From positions 3,049,001-3,113,000 of the forward strand of contig WPIO01000022.1 in assembly GCA_009760855.2 (NCBI GenBank): a stretch of 64,000 nucleotides of DNA. The letters run 5' to 3'. Positions 49,650 through 60,665 of this stretch are shown here, piece by piece; the first letter of the stretch is position 1, and every line of letters begins with the position of its first letter. Made by a program: the position numbers and the translations under genes. The notes under the pieces were generated by a model. That model did not search any database, had not been told where the DNA came from, and saw only the letters and a list, made by a program, of their open reading frames with translations. The DNA comes from Cristatella mucedo (Eukaryota > Bryozoa > Phylactolaemata > Cristatellidae).

Positions 49650-49893
49650 ACGTCTCAGAGGATGACCTCTGTAAGAGTAACACGTATAAATTTTCGGTCC
49701 AATCAGTCGCACTCAGGCTGGCTGCCCAAGGCGGCGGTAAGCACCCGGAAGAAGGGAGATGGCTCTATGGGCCACGTGACGAAGCGGACCAATGTGAGGT
49801 CGGCGTCGAGCGGATATCTGCGCATGCGTGACGTTACCCCGTCCTTTGCCACGTTAGCCGGGGCTTGGGTCGTGTAGCAGCTTCGACGTCGAG
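49650..49893 (+). promoter_or_regulatory. PDI promoter and 5' UTR candidate elements
   Basis: TATAAAT at 49685-49691, CCAATCAG at 49699-49706, CCACGTGAC (ACGT core) at 49772-49780 and CCAAT at 49789-49793, all within 210 bases of the PDI start codon. ACGT-core plus CCAAT pairs are typical of ER-stress-regulated genes, but neither the order nor the spacing matches the canonical CCAAT-N9-CCACG element. The transcription start is unknown. Confidence 0.35.
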
Positions 49894-51137
49894 ATGAAGT
49901 TCTTGTTGGCAGCAGCGCTGCTAGCCTCGGTGGCTTACGCCAACGCAGACATTGCGGAGGATGGAGGCGTTCTCGTTTTGACCGAAGAGAACTTCGATGA
50001 AGCCATTGCCGGCAGCGACTCCGTCCTCGTCGAATTTTGTAGGTCGCTAGCTCATTTCGGCGCCGCTCGCGCCGGCCGGGTCGCTTTGCGTTGGCCCGCT
50101 TGCGTTCGCCCCGCTTTGGCCGCCGAATTTTGGAAGGAGACGCGACCGTTAAGCGAGTCTCTTCGATAGCAGCACGCCGCCGTCGCTGGCCAAAGCGTGG
50201 GGACTTGTCGGACCCTGGGAGGGGGCGGCGGTCGGCGAGTCGCCGGGCAGTTCGAGGTAGTGACTGTGGACGCACGACTGAAGCCGCTCGCTCTCGTTGC
50301 AGATGCGCCGTGGTGTGGTCATTGTAAGGCGCTGGAGCCTGAGTACAGCAAAGCCGCCTTGCAGCTGCAGACCGAAGGGTCTTCCATTAAGTTGGCAAAA
50401 GTCGACGCGACGGTGCACAGCGATCTAGCCAAGAAGTTCGACGTTTCGGGCTACCCGACCATTAAGTTCTTCTCCAAGGGAAAGGAACCGATAGCTTACT
50501 CGGGTAAGTAGCTGCCATGCGGCGCAGGATCACTTCGGTTCGAGAATGCAAATCTCAGTTAGCTTGTAGAGGTGGCTTTTCGTGTCCATGCTTGAGCATT
50601 TTTCAGCTACGTCGGCCCTCCAACGGTAATGCCTAGTCAGTAATGCCTACGTCAGTTCCTTTACTCTTTTCCCCGATGGCTTTTCTGCGCACAGTTAGAT
50701 GACGTGCTTGGTCGGTATAAGGCTTTGTCTGCCTTTGCATCTCAGCTAGCCCTCATACACAGGTTCAGCAAGCTCTTCCGGTTTGGGAGTGAATGTTTTC
50801 AGTTTGTGCGACCGGTCGACTAGTCTAGCGTAGTATCTACCATATTGGTCACAGCCTTAGTTTTAATCGTGCCGAAGCATATGGTTTTTTCGTCTTGGAG
50901 AATGCAACATGATGGGCTTATAAGGGTCTAGCAGCATGTGACTGCTCCTTATCCATCCTATGATGTCGCGATGTTGCCATTTGTAGCACTGCTTTGTAGT
51001 GCAATGCCATCATATATTCTGAAAACCGCCCTACAGTAATGTATATTGAGAGATGCTCACAGGGTACAGCTAGGTATGGACTCATCATTAGATGCACAGT
51101 TACACATGTGCGAGTGCACACACACACACGTGCGAGT

Positions 51138-51188
<51 letters not shown>

Positions 51189-54100
51189 CACACACAAGCG
51201 CATGTGCAGGTATGCACACACTTATGCAGGCTCCCATTTAAAAGATGTGTAGCAGCATTAGCACGATCACTGCCACATAAGATGAACTCTGCAAAGTCTG
51301 CAGTGCATTGATTAATTGCCAGTGTTTTTCGGAGCAAGTACCTGCTGGCATTCACCGTTATTTGTTGTCACATGATGGTTTGTATCTATATTTCAGCTGA
51401 CAGAAAAGCAGAGTCCATCGTTGCTTGGTTGAAAAAGAAGACAGGCCCGCCTGCAGTGACACTTGGGACCGAGGCCGCTTTGGCAGAGCTCACTAAAGCC
51501 GAAGTAGCAGTTGTCGGATTCTTTAAGGTGGGTATCCTTAGGAAACTGTATTATTATTGACTTTAGTAGTGACTCTGCTACGATGTGCTCGCCTGCCGAA
51601 GCATCTGAAATGCTGTGTTGCATTGGACTTAGCACAGTGCCAGTACTGTGCAGTCATTTTAGGTCTTTTGGTTTATTTTGAGTGCATGTTTTCAGCTATA
51701 GCTAGTTTATTTTCGATCAACACAACTAACTGATGATCAGATCAATACTGATTTTATTCAGTGCATACCAGTGCAGAAGTATAACTGGGGCTGTGCTGTT
51801 GGCTGGTCGTTCAGCTGCTTGCTTGGTTACAGGCACTGTGAGTCCAACAAGTCGATTTGACACGATCTTTGATGTTTTCCTTAAAGAGAATATTCATGCT
51901 GGAGCTGTTCGACAGTTGACTTCTGCTCGTAGAATGCTTAAAAGTTTATGCATTGTCTCTTTGACAGGCTCAGGTGTTGTAATGCTATTGTTTCTCTCGG
52001 GTACTGTGATGAACATAGCTTACCTTGCAGCACGGCAAAAGGGATATCTTTGTCATTTTGGACTGTTTTAGGATGCCAACTCGGCTGAAGCCAAGGCTTT
52101 CCTTGAGGCTGCCTCACTGTTCGACGAGGAGCCATTTGGCATAGTAACTGAAGAGGCTCTCTTCTCGACCAATAACATCCAAAGCGATGCTGCTGTCGTT
52201 GTTTTCAAGAAGTTTGACGACGGGCGTGCTGACTTTTCTGGCGAGTTCAATGCTGCTGCCCTTGCCACCTTTGTTAAGGAGAACAGCCTTCCACTGGTTG
52301 TGGAATTCAGCCAGGAGGTTGCCGGCAAAGTATTTGGCGGTGACGTGAAGAGCCACCTGCTGTTCTTCCTTAGCAAAACATCGTCCGAGTATGAGCCCAT
52401 CCTTGCCAACTTCAAGAAGGTCGCGACCAACTTCAAGGGCAAGGTGATTGATTGCCAGCAGCACCTGTGTTCTTTATACGTGTGATGTGTATACTCGTGC
52501 TTCGCAGACTTACCGTTTTCACTCGCCTTTTGAAAGCAAGTGTTAATTTGTTAACTCGATGTTTGTTTGTCCTTCAGCTGCTATTCATTTTTGTCAACAC
52601 GGATGAGCAAGACAACTTGAGGATCCTCGAATTCTTTGCAATCCGTGAAGATCAAGTGCCAGCCTACCGTCTTATCAACCTAAGCGGTGACATGGTCAAG
52701 TACAAACCGGATACGGAAGACATGAGCGTGGCAGCTCTCACCGATTTCGTTCAGAACTACGTGGATAGGAAGCTGAAGCCGTTCCTTATGTCGGCAGACA
52801 TTCCTGACGACTGGGATGCAAAGCCTGTCAAGGTCCTCGTTGGAAAAAATTTCGATGAGGTCGTGAAAAAGAGTGGCAAGAATGTGCTGGTAGAGTTCTG
52901 TAAGTGCCAGATACTGGCTGCACATAAGCATGAGGCCGTGACGTGACATAGAGACTTACTTAGACCTTAGTATGGATATGTATTTTTCTGAGAAGTCGCC
53001 CTTCCAGCTACTGTAGGATTGTACATTTTCAAAAGCTTGAGTGCTTGCTGTTCATTGTGGTAATTATGCTTATGTCTGAGGTAGAGAGTATATATCTGTA
53101 GATGCACCCTGGTGTGGCCACTGCAAGCAGCTGACACCGATTTGGGACGAGCTTGGTGAGAAATACAGCAGCAACGACAATATTGTGATTGCAAAATTTG
53201 ATGCGACAGCAAATGAGCTGGAGGATGTAAAGATCCAAAGCTTCCCAACTATTAAGTACTTTGTGGCAAATAGCAACACGGTGAGATGCTGGCGCGAGTG
53301 CCTGTCCTAGTTACTGCACCTGCCTGCTGGTATGTATTCGTCACATTTTCCATGTACTAATTTCATTGAGTGAATCCAGGTTATCGATTTCAATGGCGAA
53401 AGGACACTTGCTGGCTTATCCAAGTTCGTTGACTCGAATGGCCAGGACGGTGCTGCTCCAGCTGAAGATGAGGTATGTCATTTTGTTTTGCCAAGTCTGC
53501 TTGCAGGGACAGCATTGCAGCATCTGGCACGAGATTAATGGCTGGGCAAGCATGCTCACGTAGGACTCGGTTGTCGATGTCATATATTTGGTGTTTCGAG
53601 ATAGGCATGTTCTTGCACCACCCAGGTGCAGCCCTTTCGATTGGACAGTGTATAGGACAGTTAGTACGTGGTTTTTCAAAGTCGTAATAATAACCAGTGG
53701 CTAGTGGCAGCTTTTAGCCCGGGTTAGTAGCTAAGCGACTGGTATGACTTTCTTTACAGTTGACTACATCTGGGTCAGTGAGTAACTGCCAATGATTACT
53801 AGACAGTAATAGAGATTGGCATGTGTGGTCACGTGACCAACACCACATCTTGAAGGTCATCCGAAGTGATGAGCTAACGTACCCCAATGCCTCATTGACC
53901 TGTATGGAACTGCCCATGCCATATTGGCGCTTGGTCATGTGACCAGAATATTCTGCCAGTTTCACAGCGTGAAACTTTGTGAAGGTACATGAGCGGTTTT
54001 GATGTCATTCCGTGGAAATGGCAATTCAGACCTATAAATCACGAGGTGGCTGAAGATCTCAGGGGCATCGTTAGAAACATTAGTAAGAAACATGTGGACT

Positions 54101-55253
54101 ATGGTAGCACAGAGGCACTGCCTCGCTCGGGTCGCACTCCCCGACTAACTTCTCCAAGGAAAACCTTCTTCTGAAGAGCAAGGCTCTGAAGGACGAGTTT
54201 GTCAAACTCGCCAAAATGCGCTGCCCGAGTCTCCGGCAAGCTATCCGAACGGTCGTGGGTCGAAATACTGTTGAGTAGACGGCTTAATGAACAAAGATTT
54301 GAAGGCACGAGTGGTTGAGTGCAAGCCATTGCTGACTGTACAGCAGAAAAGCAAGGTTGGACATTAGCTCGCCGATACCAACATTGGACAGCTGTGCCGT
54401 GGTGATGCCTGATCGTTTCTCTGCAGTTCCTTTGGCTTATATTGAAGGTATATAGAAGGAATGAAAATAGATTCTAGTTCCGTGAGTCGGTTTGTAGCCG
54501 CTTGATTTTTCCTCCTGATTCGGCCCGATTAAGTAGAAGCATGCATAGTCTTGTTTGTCGCCGAGTCTGCTCCATTCGGTACTGCACATGGAAGTTATTT
54601 CCTGTAGTTCTAGACCACCCAGCCTGTGGGAATCAGCTTCGTGTTCGTAGAAAAGTCGGCTGTGTAGCCTTATGTAAAGCAGAGCTAGCAGTAGAGGAAA
54701 GAGAAGTACCTGAAAAAGGGAAACAATTGTCACCCCTTTGTTTGCATGTAAGAGCCTCTGGTAGCTGTTTACCTACCCAAGGTGCAGGGCCTCATTACCA
54801 TTGGGGACGTGATCGCGAAAGGGAGGGTGACCCCCCATTACAGCCACATACCAGGTGCTATCAAGGCCTTAAGGGGCATCTTAGCACTAGAGAAGACTAA
54901 GGCCTTGCAAACTGTGGAGCCCGGAGCCTGTAGACAACAGAACAGGTCTCTAATCATCCTGCAAGCCTTATTAAAAATATCATGTACATTTGTTTGGAGA
55001 TTATAACCGTAATTGTTGTTTGGCCTGTCTAGATTATCATGCCACTTTTTTAAATCTAAAATTGAAGTTAATGGTCCTTTGAAGTGCTGTAGATGCTTAA
55101 TTGTGATACAGCTGAAGGTCATTGACATTATAGTAATAAATAAGCAGCTGTTTTGTAAGACGTTTCACTGTTGCAGCAATTATTTTTGCTCTGTTGTAGA
55201 GTGAGGATGTTCATGAAGAAGATAGTGGCCATGGAGACCACGATGAGCTCTAA
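49894..55253 (+). CDS. P4HB: Protein disulfide isomerase, ER lumen
   Basis: Forms, breaks and rearranges disulfides in the ER; in animals it is also the beta subunit of prolyl 4-hydroxylase. Exons: 49894-50038, 50303-50503, 51397-51527, 52072-52443, 52578-52899, 53102-53280, 53380-53472, 55200-55253 (TAA); all GT-AG, phases consistent, 498 codons (human P4HB 508). Seen: signal peptide about 1-18 ([18 protein letters not shown]); domain a with [19 protein letters not shown] (49-67) and SGYPTIKFF; domain b with EVAVVGFFK; domain b' around FIFVNTD and [26 protein letters not shown] linker; domain a' with [19 protein letters not shown] (391 on) and SFPTIKYF; a short acidic tail; C-terminal HDEL retention signal in an 18-codon last exon. 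Both active-site domains are split by an intron at the same codon. Other PDI family members (PDIA3) lack this a-b-b'-a' plus (K/H)DEL sequence match, so P4HB type is favoured. Confidence 0.95.
51117..51196. repeat. (AC)n microsatellite
   Basis: CA repeat with GTGCGAGTG and CGC interruptions, in PDI intron 2. Confidence 0.95.
53989..54360 (+). pseudogene. Tc1/mariner-like transposase, N-terminal relic
   Basis: Frames give [34 protein letters not shown] (family: HKxTGSVxxRPRSGRPRxTS), then after frameshifts [28 protein letters not shown] and [17 protein letters not shown]. This is the bipartite helix-turn-helix DNA-binding half of a Tc1-like transposase followed by its linker; the catalytic DDE part is not seen. 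It lies in PDI intron 7. Confidence 0.75.
54361..55199. other. PDI intron 7, remainder
   Basis: No gene recognised. TTTTTGCTCTGTTGTAG at the end is the exon 8 acceptor. Confidence 0.5.
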
Positions 55254-56225
55254 GCAGTTATGCAATTTGCAAGTGAAACCAAGACTCCAATCTGTCTCCA
55301 AGTCACCTACATATATTTATGTGGCTTCCACTGCCCTTTGTACAAGGGGCTGTTGTTTGTTAAGACTAAAACAGTGAGCTGTAGAGCAGTAGCAGAACGA
55401 GCACAAGTACTGTACAATAGTACTTATGGCTAGCTTTTGCCAAGCAAATGTTATGCATGCTTGCCGACTCAAGAGTTGTACATAGTCGAGTCTTTTTCCA
55501 TCATGTGACGCATGCAAGCTTCGGCTGCTACTCAGCACTTTCCGAAACTGATGGCGACGTTGGACTTGCCACAGCAGCTAATAAATTATCAGTTACTTGG
55601 CCATAATTGGATTTGATTGTCGGAATATTCCTGGTAGCATCGAACTTATCATGGTGAACGTTTCGTACGAGAGTCCCTACAACAGCAAGTGCCCACATCA
55701 AACAATTTAACAAGCCTACAAAGATCTTGGCCAAACAAAATTGATCAGTTAGCCTGCTCGTTCATAGTAACGAGCTCACTCGTATACGCCACTCCTAGTC
55801 CAAGTAGCTGCATCTTGCCAAGGGCACGCTTTTACAGAGCTAGTAATATAAAGCATTAAAAACAATGTAAAGCACCGTAACGGCTTGATTTTCTAGTCAA
55901 CCTGTGTGTTTTGTTCTGCTTAAGCCTGCGATGGTACTAGCAAACTGGTGTAGCTCTCTTCAATAGGAAGTGTTGAACTACCAATACATTATTTAAAACA
56001 ACCAGTAGAAGTATTAGCAATAAATTGATCGGGCTTAAGCGAGTATAGGTACCGCGAACTAAGCTCTGCAGATGGCTTGTTAACGGGTCACAATGGTCCT
56101 GAATGCACCACACTTGCAGTCACAGCTTCTTATCTTTAAGGAGGCAGTCTGCTTCCTTAAACCCACCCGATTCCATTGGTCCTGTCGGCAATCTTGGCAA
56201 CATGCACCTGAAACTCAACCAGCAT
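55254..56225. other. PDI 3' UTR and intergenic sequence
   Basis: No gene or repeat family recognised. AATAAA occurs at 56019-56024, which is 0.77 kb after the stop, but I cannot say whether it is used. Confidence 0.4.
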
Positions 56226-56460
56226 ATGTAATGTAATGTATCTCCCACAAAGACTATCTGGGTGCTATGCAGGAGAGTTTTGTATAGCGAACTCACAGCC
56301 AAGCGGCTTTCGGTACGCATTCGGTAGCCAACACTTCATTCTTAGCAAAAAAGAAAAGTGGGAAGCATAACAGTCAGGAGAGCAGTTGAGCTAGTTTAAC
56401 ATGGAAGTAGCAGCTCAGGACGGCTGGAAAGGATGTGCTTAAGTCGGCAGCAGGATGAGT
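56226..56460 (-). mobile_element. LINE family Y 3' fragment
   Basis: The reverse complement ends GGGAGATACATTACATTACA and contains GAATGCGTACCGAAAGCCGC, AACTGCTCTCCTGACTG and CGTCCTGAGCTGCTACTTCC, matching the other Y tails. Confidence 0.8.
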
Positions 56461-56860
56461 ACTTGTCGTTGCATAAGAAGCCTAAAGTCAAGTGAAATCA
56501 CTTTATTGAGTATTGTTCCGTCATTGGTACCAGGCAGCTTAGCAGTTAAAGACCGACTAGTAGAGCTGCTGAATTGGTACCAGTTGCAGACGATTAAGGG
56601 TACTGACCACGAGTTCTGAAAAAATAACCTGAGGAAATAATCTAGAAGAGATGTCATAAATGTGTGAACTAGTCTGACTGTCATATTCTTATCTAAGCAG
56701 GCACTGATTTTGGCGATATTACTTAGCTGAAAGTAGGGTGACGTGAGTGGAGGAAATATGTAATCTAATGAGTCATTCTGGAATAGTGGGATCCGATTAC
56801 CGGCAGACGTCACAAAGTAATGCTTGATGAACCAATCACATAAGCTTGTTGGATCTACCA
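56461..56860 (-). pseudogene. LINE family X-like RT relic
   Basis: The minus frame contains LTSPYFQLSNIAKISACLDK and LVHTFMTSLLDYF, matching family X (STVKSAHFQLHNVAKIRACL, LVHTIVTTRLDLC). It abuts a family Y tail as at 20.3-20.7 kb. Confidence 0.65.
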
Positions 56861-56964
56861 ATAATGGTGCCCAGAACAGTAATCCATAGGGACTCAGGCG
56901 TTTCAGTTGGCTGCAGAAAGAACAAGCATAGAACTCTCATGGCTGAGCAGAGTTAGTAGCAGCA

Positions 56965-57145
56965 GTAGTAGTAATAATAATAAATTTGCACCCTCAGAGA
57001 GCTCAATCTCACTTTACGTTGGCTGTAAAGGAACCATGATCGAATGGTTATCGGTAGCATGCTCAATGAGCAATTCATGAACAACAAGCACAACATGGTT
57101 AGAGGTGACATGCACAGGGTCAGCATGTAAATATGGTTAGTGGCT
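56965..57145 (-). mobile_element. LINE family X 3' tail
   Basis: Plus-strand (TAATAA)n then TTTGCACCCTCAGAGAGCTC, AACATGGTTAGAGGTGACAT and GCACAGGGTCAGCATG, the complement of the family 3' end; partly deleted. Confidence 0.75.
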
Positions 57146-57333
57146 TTGGGCCCTGCAAGCTAAATGATTGCCACAATGTTCTTATGCTAATATAGAAATA
57201 TGAGGTCATAGAATCAGTCGACCTCTACTTTTTTCTTCATGCAAGAAAGTGCTGCAGTGCACAAAGCAAAAGACGATCAAGTGAACCGACGAAGCACAGG
57301 ACCACAAACATGAGAGCATATAACACGAGGGCT

Positions 57334-57540
<207 letters not shown>

Positions 57541-57879
57541 CACACGAGCATCTACACTGAACTGCCATATCTAGTAGATCCACAACAGCATATACCCATG
57601 TACAGAAGGGCTGATGGCTCAAAAAGATGACTGCATGCACGGCATTGCTACAATTTTGATACATACTACACACAAGCACTCATGCATAAACAGCATCGAC
57701 TCAGGCACGGACATAAAATGAGCTGACCACTTGACAAAACCCAGGGCTCACTTCGGAAGCTAAATCCAGCAGCAGCCTGCCGGTAGCACAGGGATATTGC
57801 TGTTAACCCTGCACAGCAAATGATTTTTCCAAACAGTCAGCTCACACCTAAATGATCACTTTATCGTAAAACAAAGTTC

Positions 57880-58955
57880 ATCTATATGCCTGTTGACTAA
57901 CTGGAGCCTTATCTAGGTCCTCCAGGCATACATGAAAAGCTCGGATTCTTGACGGGTCATGCCACTGTGCCATGAATTTTGCATTCAACACATGAGCCAG
58001 CTGAAGCCAAAGCAAGCAGTTCCCAACATCGTCTTCGGCCATCGGCAAAAAGCTTGCCGTAAAAGGCTCACAACCCAAAGTAGCAGCCCATATCGCTAAT
58101 GAGTAAACTGCTTGATACGAAACATTACCGACGTAATATAACTGCAATATATGCGTGACATGACTAGCCAAACGTCACTGAGCACAAGCACAGGACTACC
58201 CTGTTAATGATCATAAAGTACTTGATAAAGGCCATCCAACGGAGGCCACTCATACATGAAAAGGCTACCCAGTCGACAGTAATAGGGAGATGATGGCCGT
58301 TAAAGTATATCCAGTATGTAAACCAGTTGTAATGGTCGCTAAAGGCATTGGTCAAATCCAATGGCCACTGCCTTGCATAACATCAGGGCTGCATTAAAGA
58401 GCTAGTTTGAGCACCGGGTCGATGGTTGATAATGGCCCCTACGTGCAGATGGCGGTTACTTACAAGTTCACGACAAAAAGGTTCGACTGCGAAGCACCTT
58501 CCCTAAGGCTTCAATGTGAGCGTACAAGTATAGAACCACATCCTGCAGATAATTATACATTAGGAAATTTTTTAGCATACATCAAACAGCACGTCCGGAA
58601 TTGCTGATAGCCGCACATAAAGGCAACCCTAAAATGTATTTGCAAGGACAGTTTTGATGGATAAAGTGCATAGAGTTAAAAGGAAGGTTGGCTGCATAGC
58701 TGCCAGGTTCAGTATCCACTGTAAGTATGCCACAAGCTGAGTGTGACTCCAAAACTTCTCTGTAGACTCACAGTACAGGTCTGTAGCTGAATCAGCAGCA
58801 GCCACGCCGCTTACAATCGCCGCGACAAGTGGGTCATCAGAAGACTCAACATTCAGTGAGACGACTGCAAAGCATGACCTGGATGCCGATAGGCACGTGT
58901 CCCAGAAGTCGGGCATTCTCCCAAGGATCGTGGCACACACCAGTAGATGCTAGAA
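57880..58955 (-). CDS. Possible exons of an unidentified gene
   Basis: Three minus-strand open segments have protein-like composition. The best is 58949-58815: acceptor CTAG, donor GTAAGC, 45 codons in phase, containing ATILGRMPDFWDTCLSAS and VVSLNVESSDDPLVAAI. The others are about 58350-58170 (DLTNAFSDHYNWFTYWIYF) and about 58145-57880 (AVYSLAIWAATLGCEPFTAS, DPSRIRAFHVCLEDLDKAP). I recognise no domain. The first segment faintly recalls armadillo-type repeats of SAAL1, far too weakly to name it. They could instead be transposon remnants. Whether the three belong together is unknown. Confidence 0.25.
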
Positions 58956-59099
58956 CTTGCAAGGTCAGGGTGAGCAGGCCAAAGCCAAGTCTAGTAAAAG
59001 GCTGCTGTTCTATAAAAAGTACCAGTCTGTGCGAATAAAATCGTTCAGTGACATTAATGCACGAAACTGTCACTTCTCACGTACCTGCACCGGCACCCC

Positions 59100-60470
59100 A
59101 TCAAGCAGTGCAGCAATTTCATAATTCTCAATCACTTTTAAGGTCCATTCATTCTCTTGATCTGGCCTACCGATCTGACATTTTCTTAATCAGGCTTCAT
59201 ACTTTATTTTTTCCTCAAACTAAATGCCGATAAAACGCAGCTGCTTCTCATAGGTCACCCAAGTGTTTGGTTGGACAAGAAAACTTTGCTCTTCTAAAAA
59301 GCGATGCTGCTGTGCGACCATCACCTTGTGCTCGGAATTTAGGTGTTGTCTTCGAAAGTGGCCTAAATTTGGAAAGCATCGTTAAAAAGGGTGGTTCCAT
59401 AGCCACCACGTCCGATCCCTCTCTAAGATTAGGAATTCTCTTCCGAGGTGTCTTGCAAAACATTTAACTAGCTCACTGGTTCTGTCTCAACTAGATTATT
59501 GTTATTCCCTTTTGGCTGAGCTACCAAAAAAAGCCGCTAGGCCACTGCAGCTGGTGATGAATATAGCTGCAATGCTAGTTTAAAAATCCTAGAGGTTTAA
59601 CCACGTATCTCCTTTGCTTAAAGAGCTTGGGTGGCTGCCGGTTGATCAATGGATACAGAGCAAAGTTCTTATGCTGACCCACAAGGCCCGATACGGCTTG
59701 GCTCCTTCCTACCCAGCTGAACTGCTGCATCAGTTTTAGTCTCCTCGTGCCCTCAGGTCCCATATGGACAATAAATTAGCTGTTCCATTCCTCCGCTTAA
59801 AGACCGTTGGCGACAGAAGCTTGTGCTCTGCAGGTCTTCGACTGTGGAACTGACTTCCACGATTCTTACGAAACGACAACTACTCTCCTGCTGCCGACTA
59901 TGGCACTTCCTTTCCAGCCGTCATGAGTAGCTACTTTCATGCTACTCACAACCTCAACTGCTCTCCTGACTTAGCTATGCTACCCATTTTCTCTTTGTTG
60001 CTTGAGATGAAGTCTGTTGGCTACCCAATGCATCCCGAAAGCTGCTTAGGCTGTGAGTTTGCTATACAAAACTCTCCTACGTAACACCCACATATTCTTT
60101 GTGGCTCTGTGGAGTTACAGAGAGAGATACATCACATTATAATACACACCGTACCACCTGCTCATCTGACTTAAGTCGGTTGGTTGTGCCTTTAATGAGC
60201 CCCAAATCTCCTGGAGACCATATCTGCAGTTCGAATGATACCAAAGTAGAGAAATCACAGCCGACTGACATCACGACCTCCCGTACTTGACCACATACAA
60301 AAGGCAATCAACAACCTATCTATTCATCGCGACATTTGCTATGCATTCTGAAATTGTGCATTTTTTGCTAATAAATTGACATGTTTTCTTTCCAGCACAT
60401 GCACTAGTGTGCTTGGAAAGAGATTTAGTTCTTGTAGGACACTATACAAATGTTTTATTATTCTTATTCT
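59100..60470 (+). mobile_element. LINE X-like relic split by a LINE Y insertion
   Basis: Left piece 59100-59204 (CATCAAGCAGTGCAGCAATT, TTTTAAGGTCCATTCATTCT) and right piece 60143-60470 (CGTACCACCTGCTCATCTGA, CCCAAATCTCCTGGAGACCA, GTGTGCTTGGAAAGAGATTT, ACACTATACAAATG, ATTATTC) are consecutive parts of a family X-like element. Confidence 0.75.
59205..60142 (+). mobile_element. LINE family Y, longest copy
   Basis: Encodes ARNLGVVFESGLNLESIVKK, a LAELPKK-like piece, then LGWLPVDQWIQSKVLMLTHK, ARYGLAPSYPAELL and GLRLWN, in broken frames. The tail has GTTGCTTGAGATGAAGTCTG, GGCTGTGAGTTTGCTATACA, GTGGAGTTACAGAG and GAGATACATCACATTATAAT. Homologous in layout to family X (RNLGV... then LGWLPVDQRI), so X and Y are related L2/CR1-type families with unrelated 3' tails. 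Confidence 0.8.
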
Positions 60471-60514
60471 CATTATTTATCACTTAACACGACCACATTC
60501 TAAGCTGTGGGTAG

Positions 60515-60566
60515 TACGGGTCCCCACAGACCTTCGGGGTTTTGTCCCCACAGACCTTTGGGGTAT
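60515..60566. repeat. Two-copy tandem repeat, GTCCCCACAGACCTT[C/T]GGGGT
   Basis: Two near-identical copies about 26 bases apart; each can pair CCCC with GGGG. Confidence 0.85.
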
Positions 60567-60665
60567 TGAAATAATTTAAATTTGCATGTTTGGACACATT
60601 GGGTCGCTTTAGGGCAGAGGCAGATAATTACCTGTTACGGCATCGCTTCGCAGGGGCAGGGCCTC

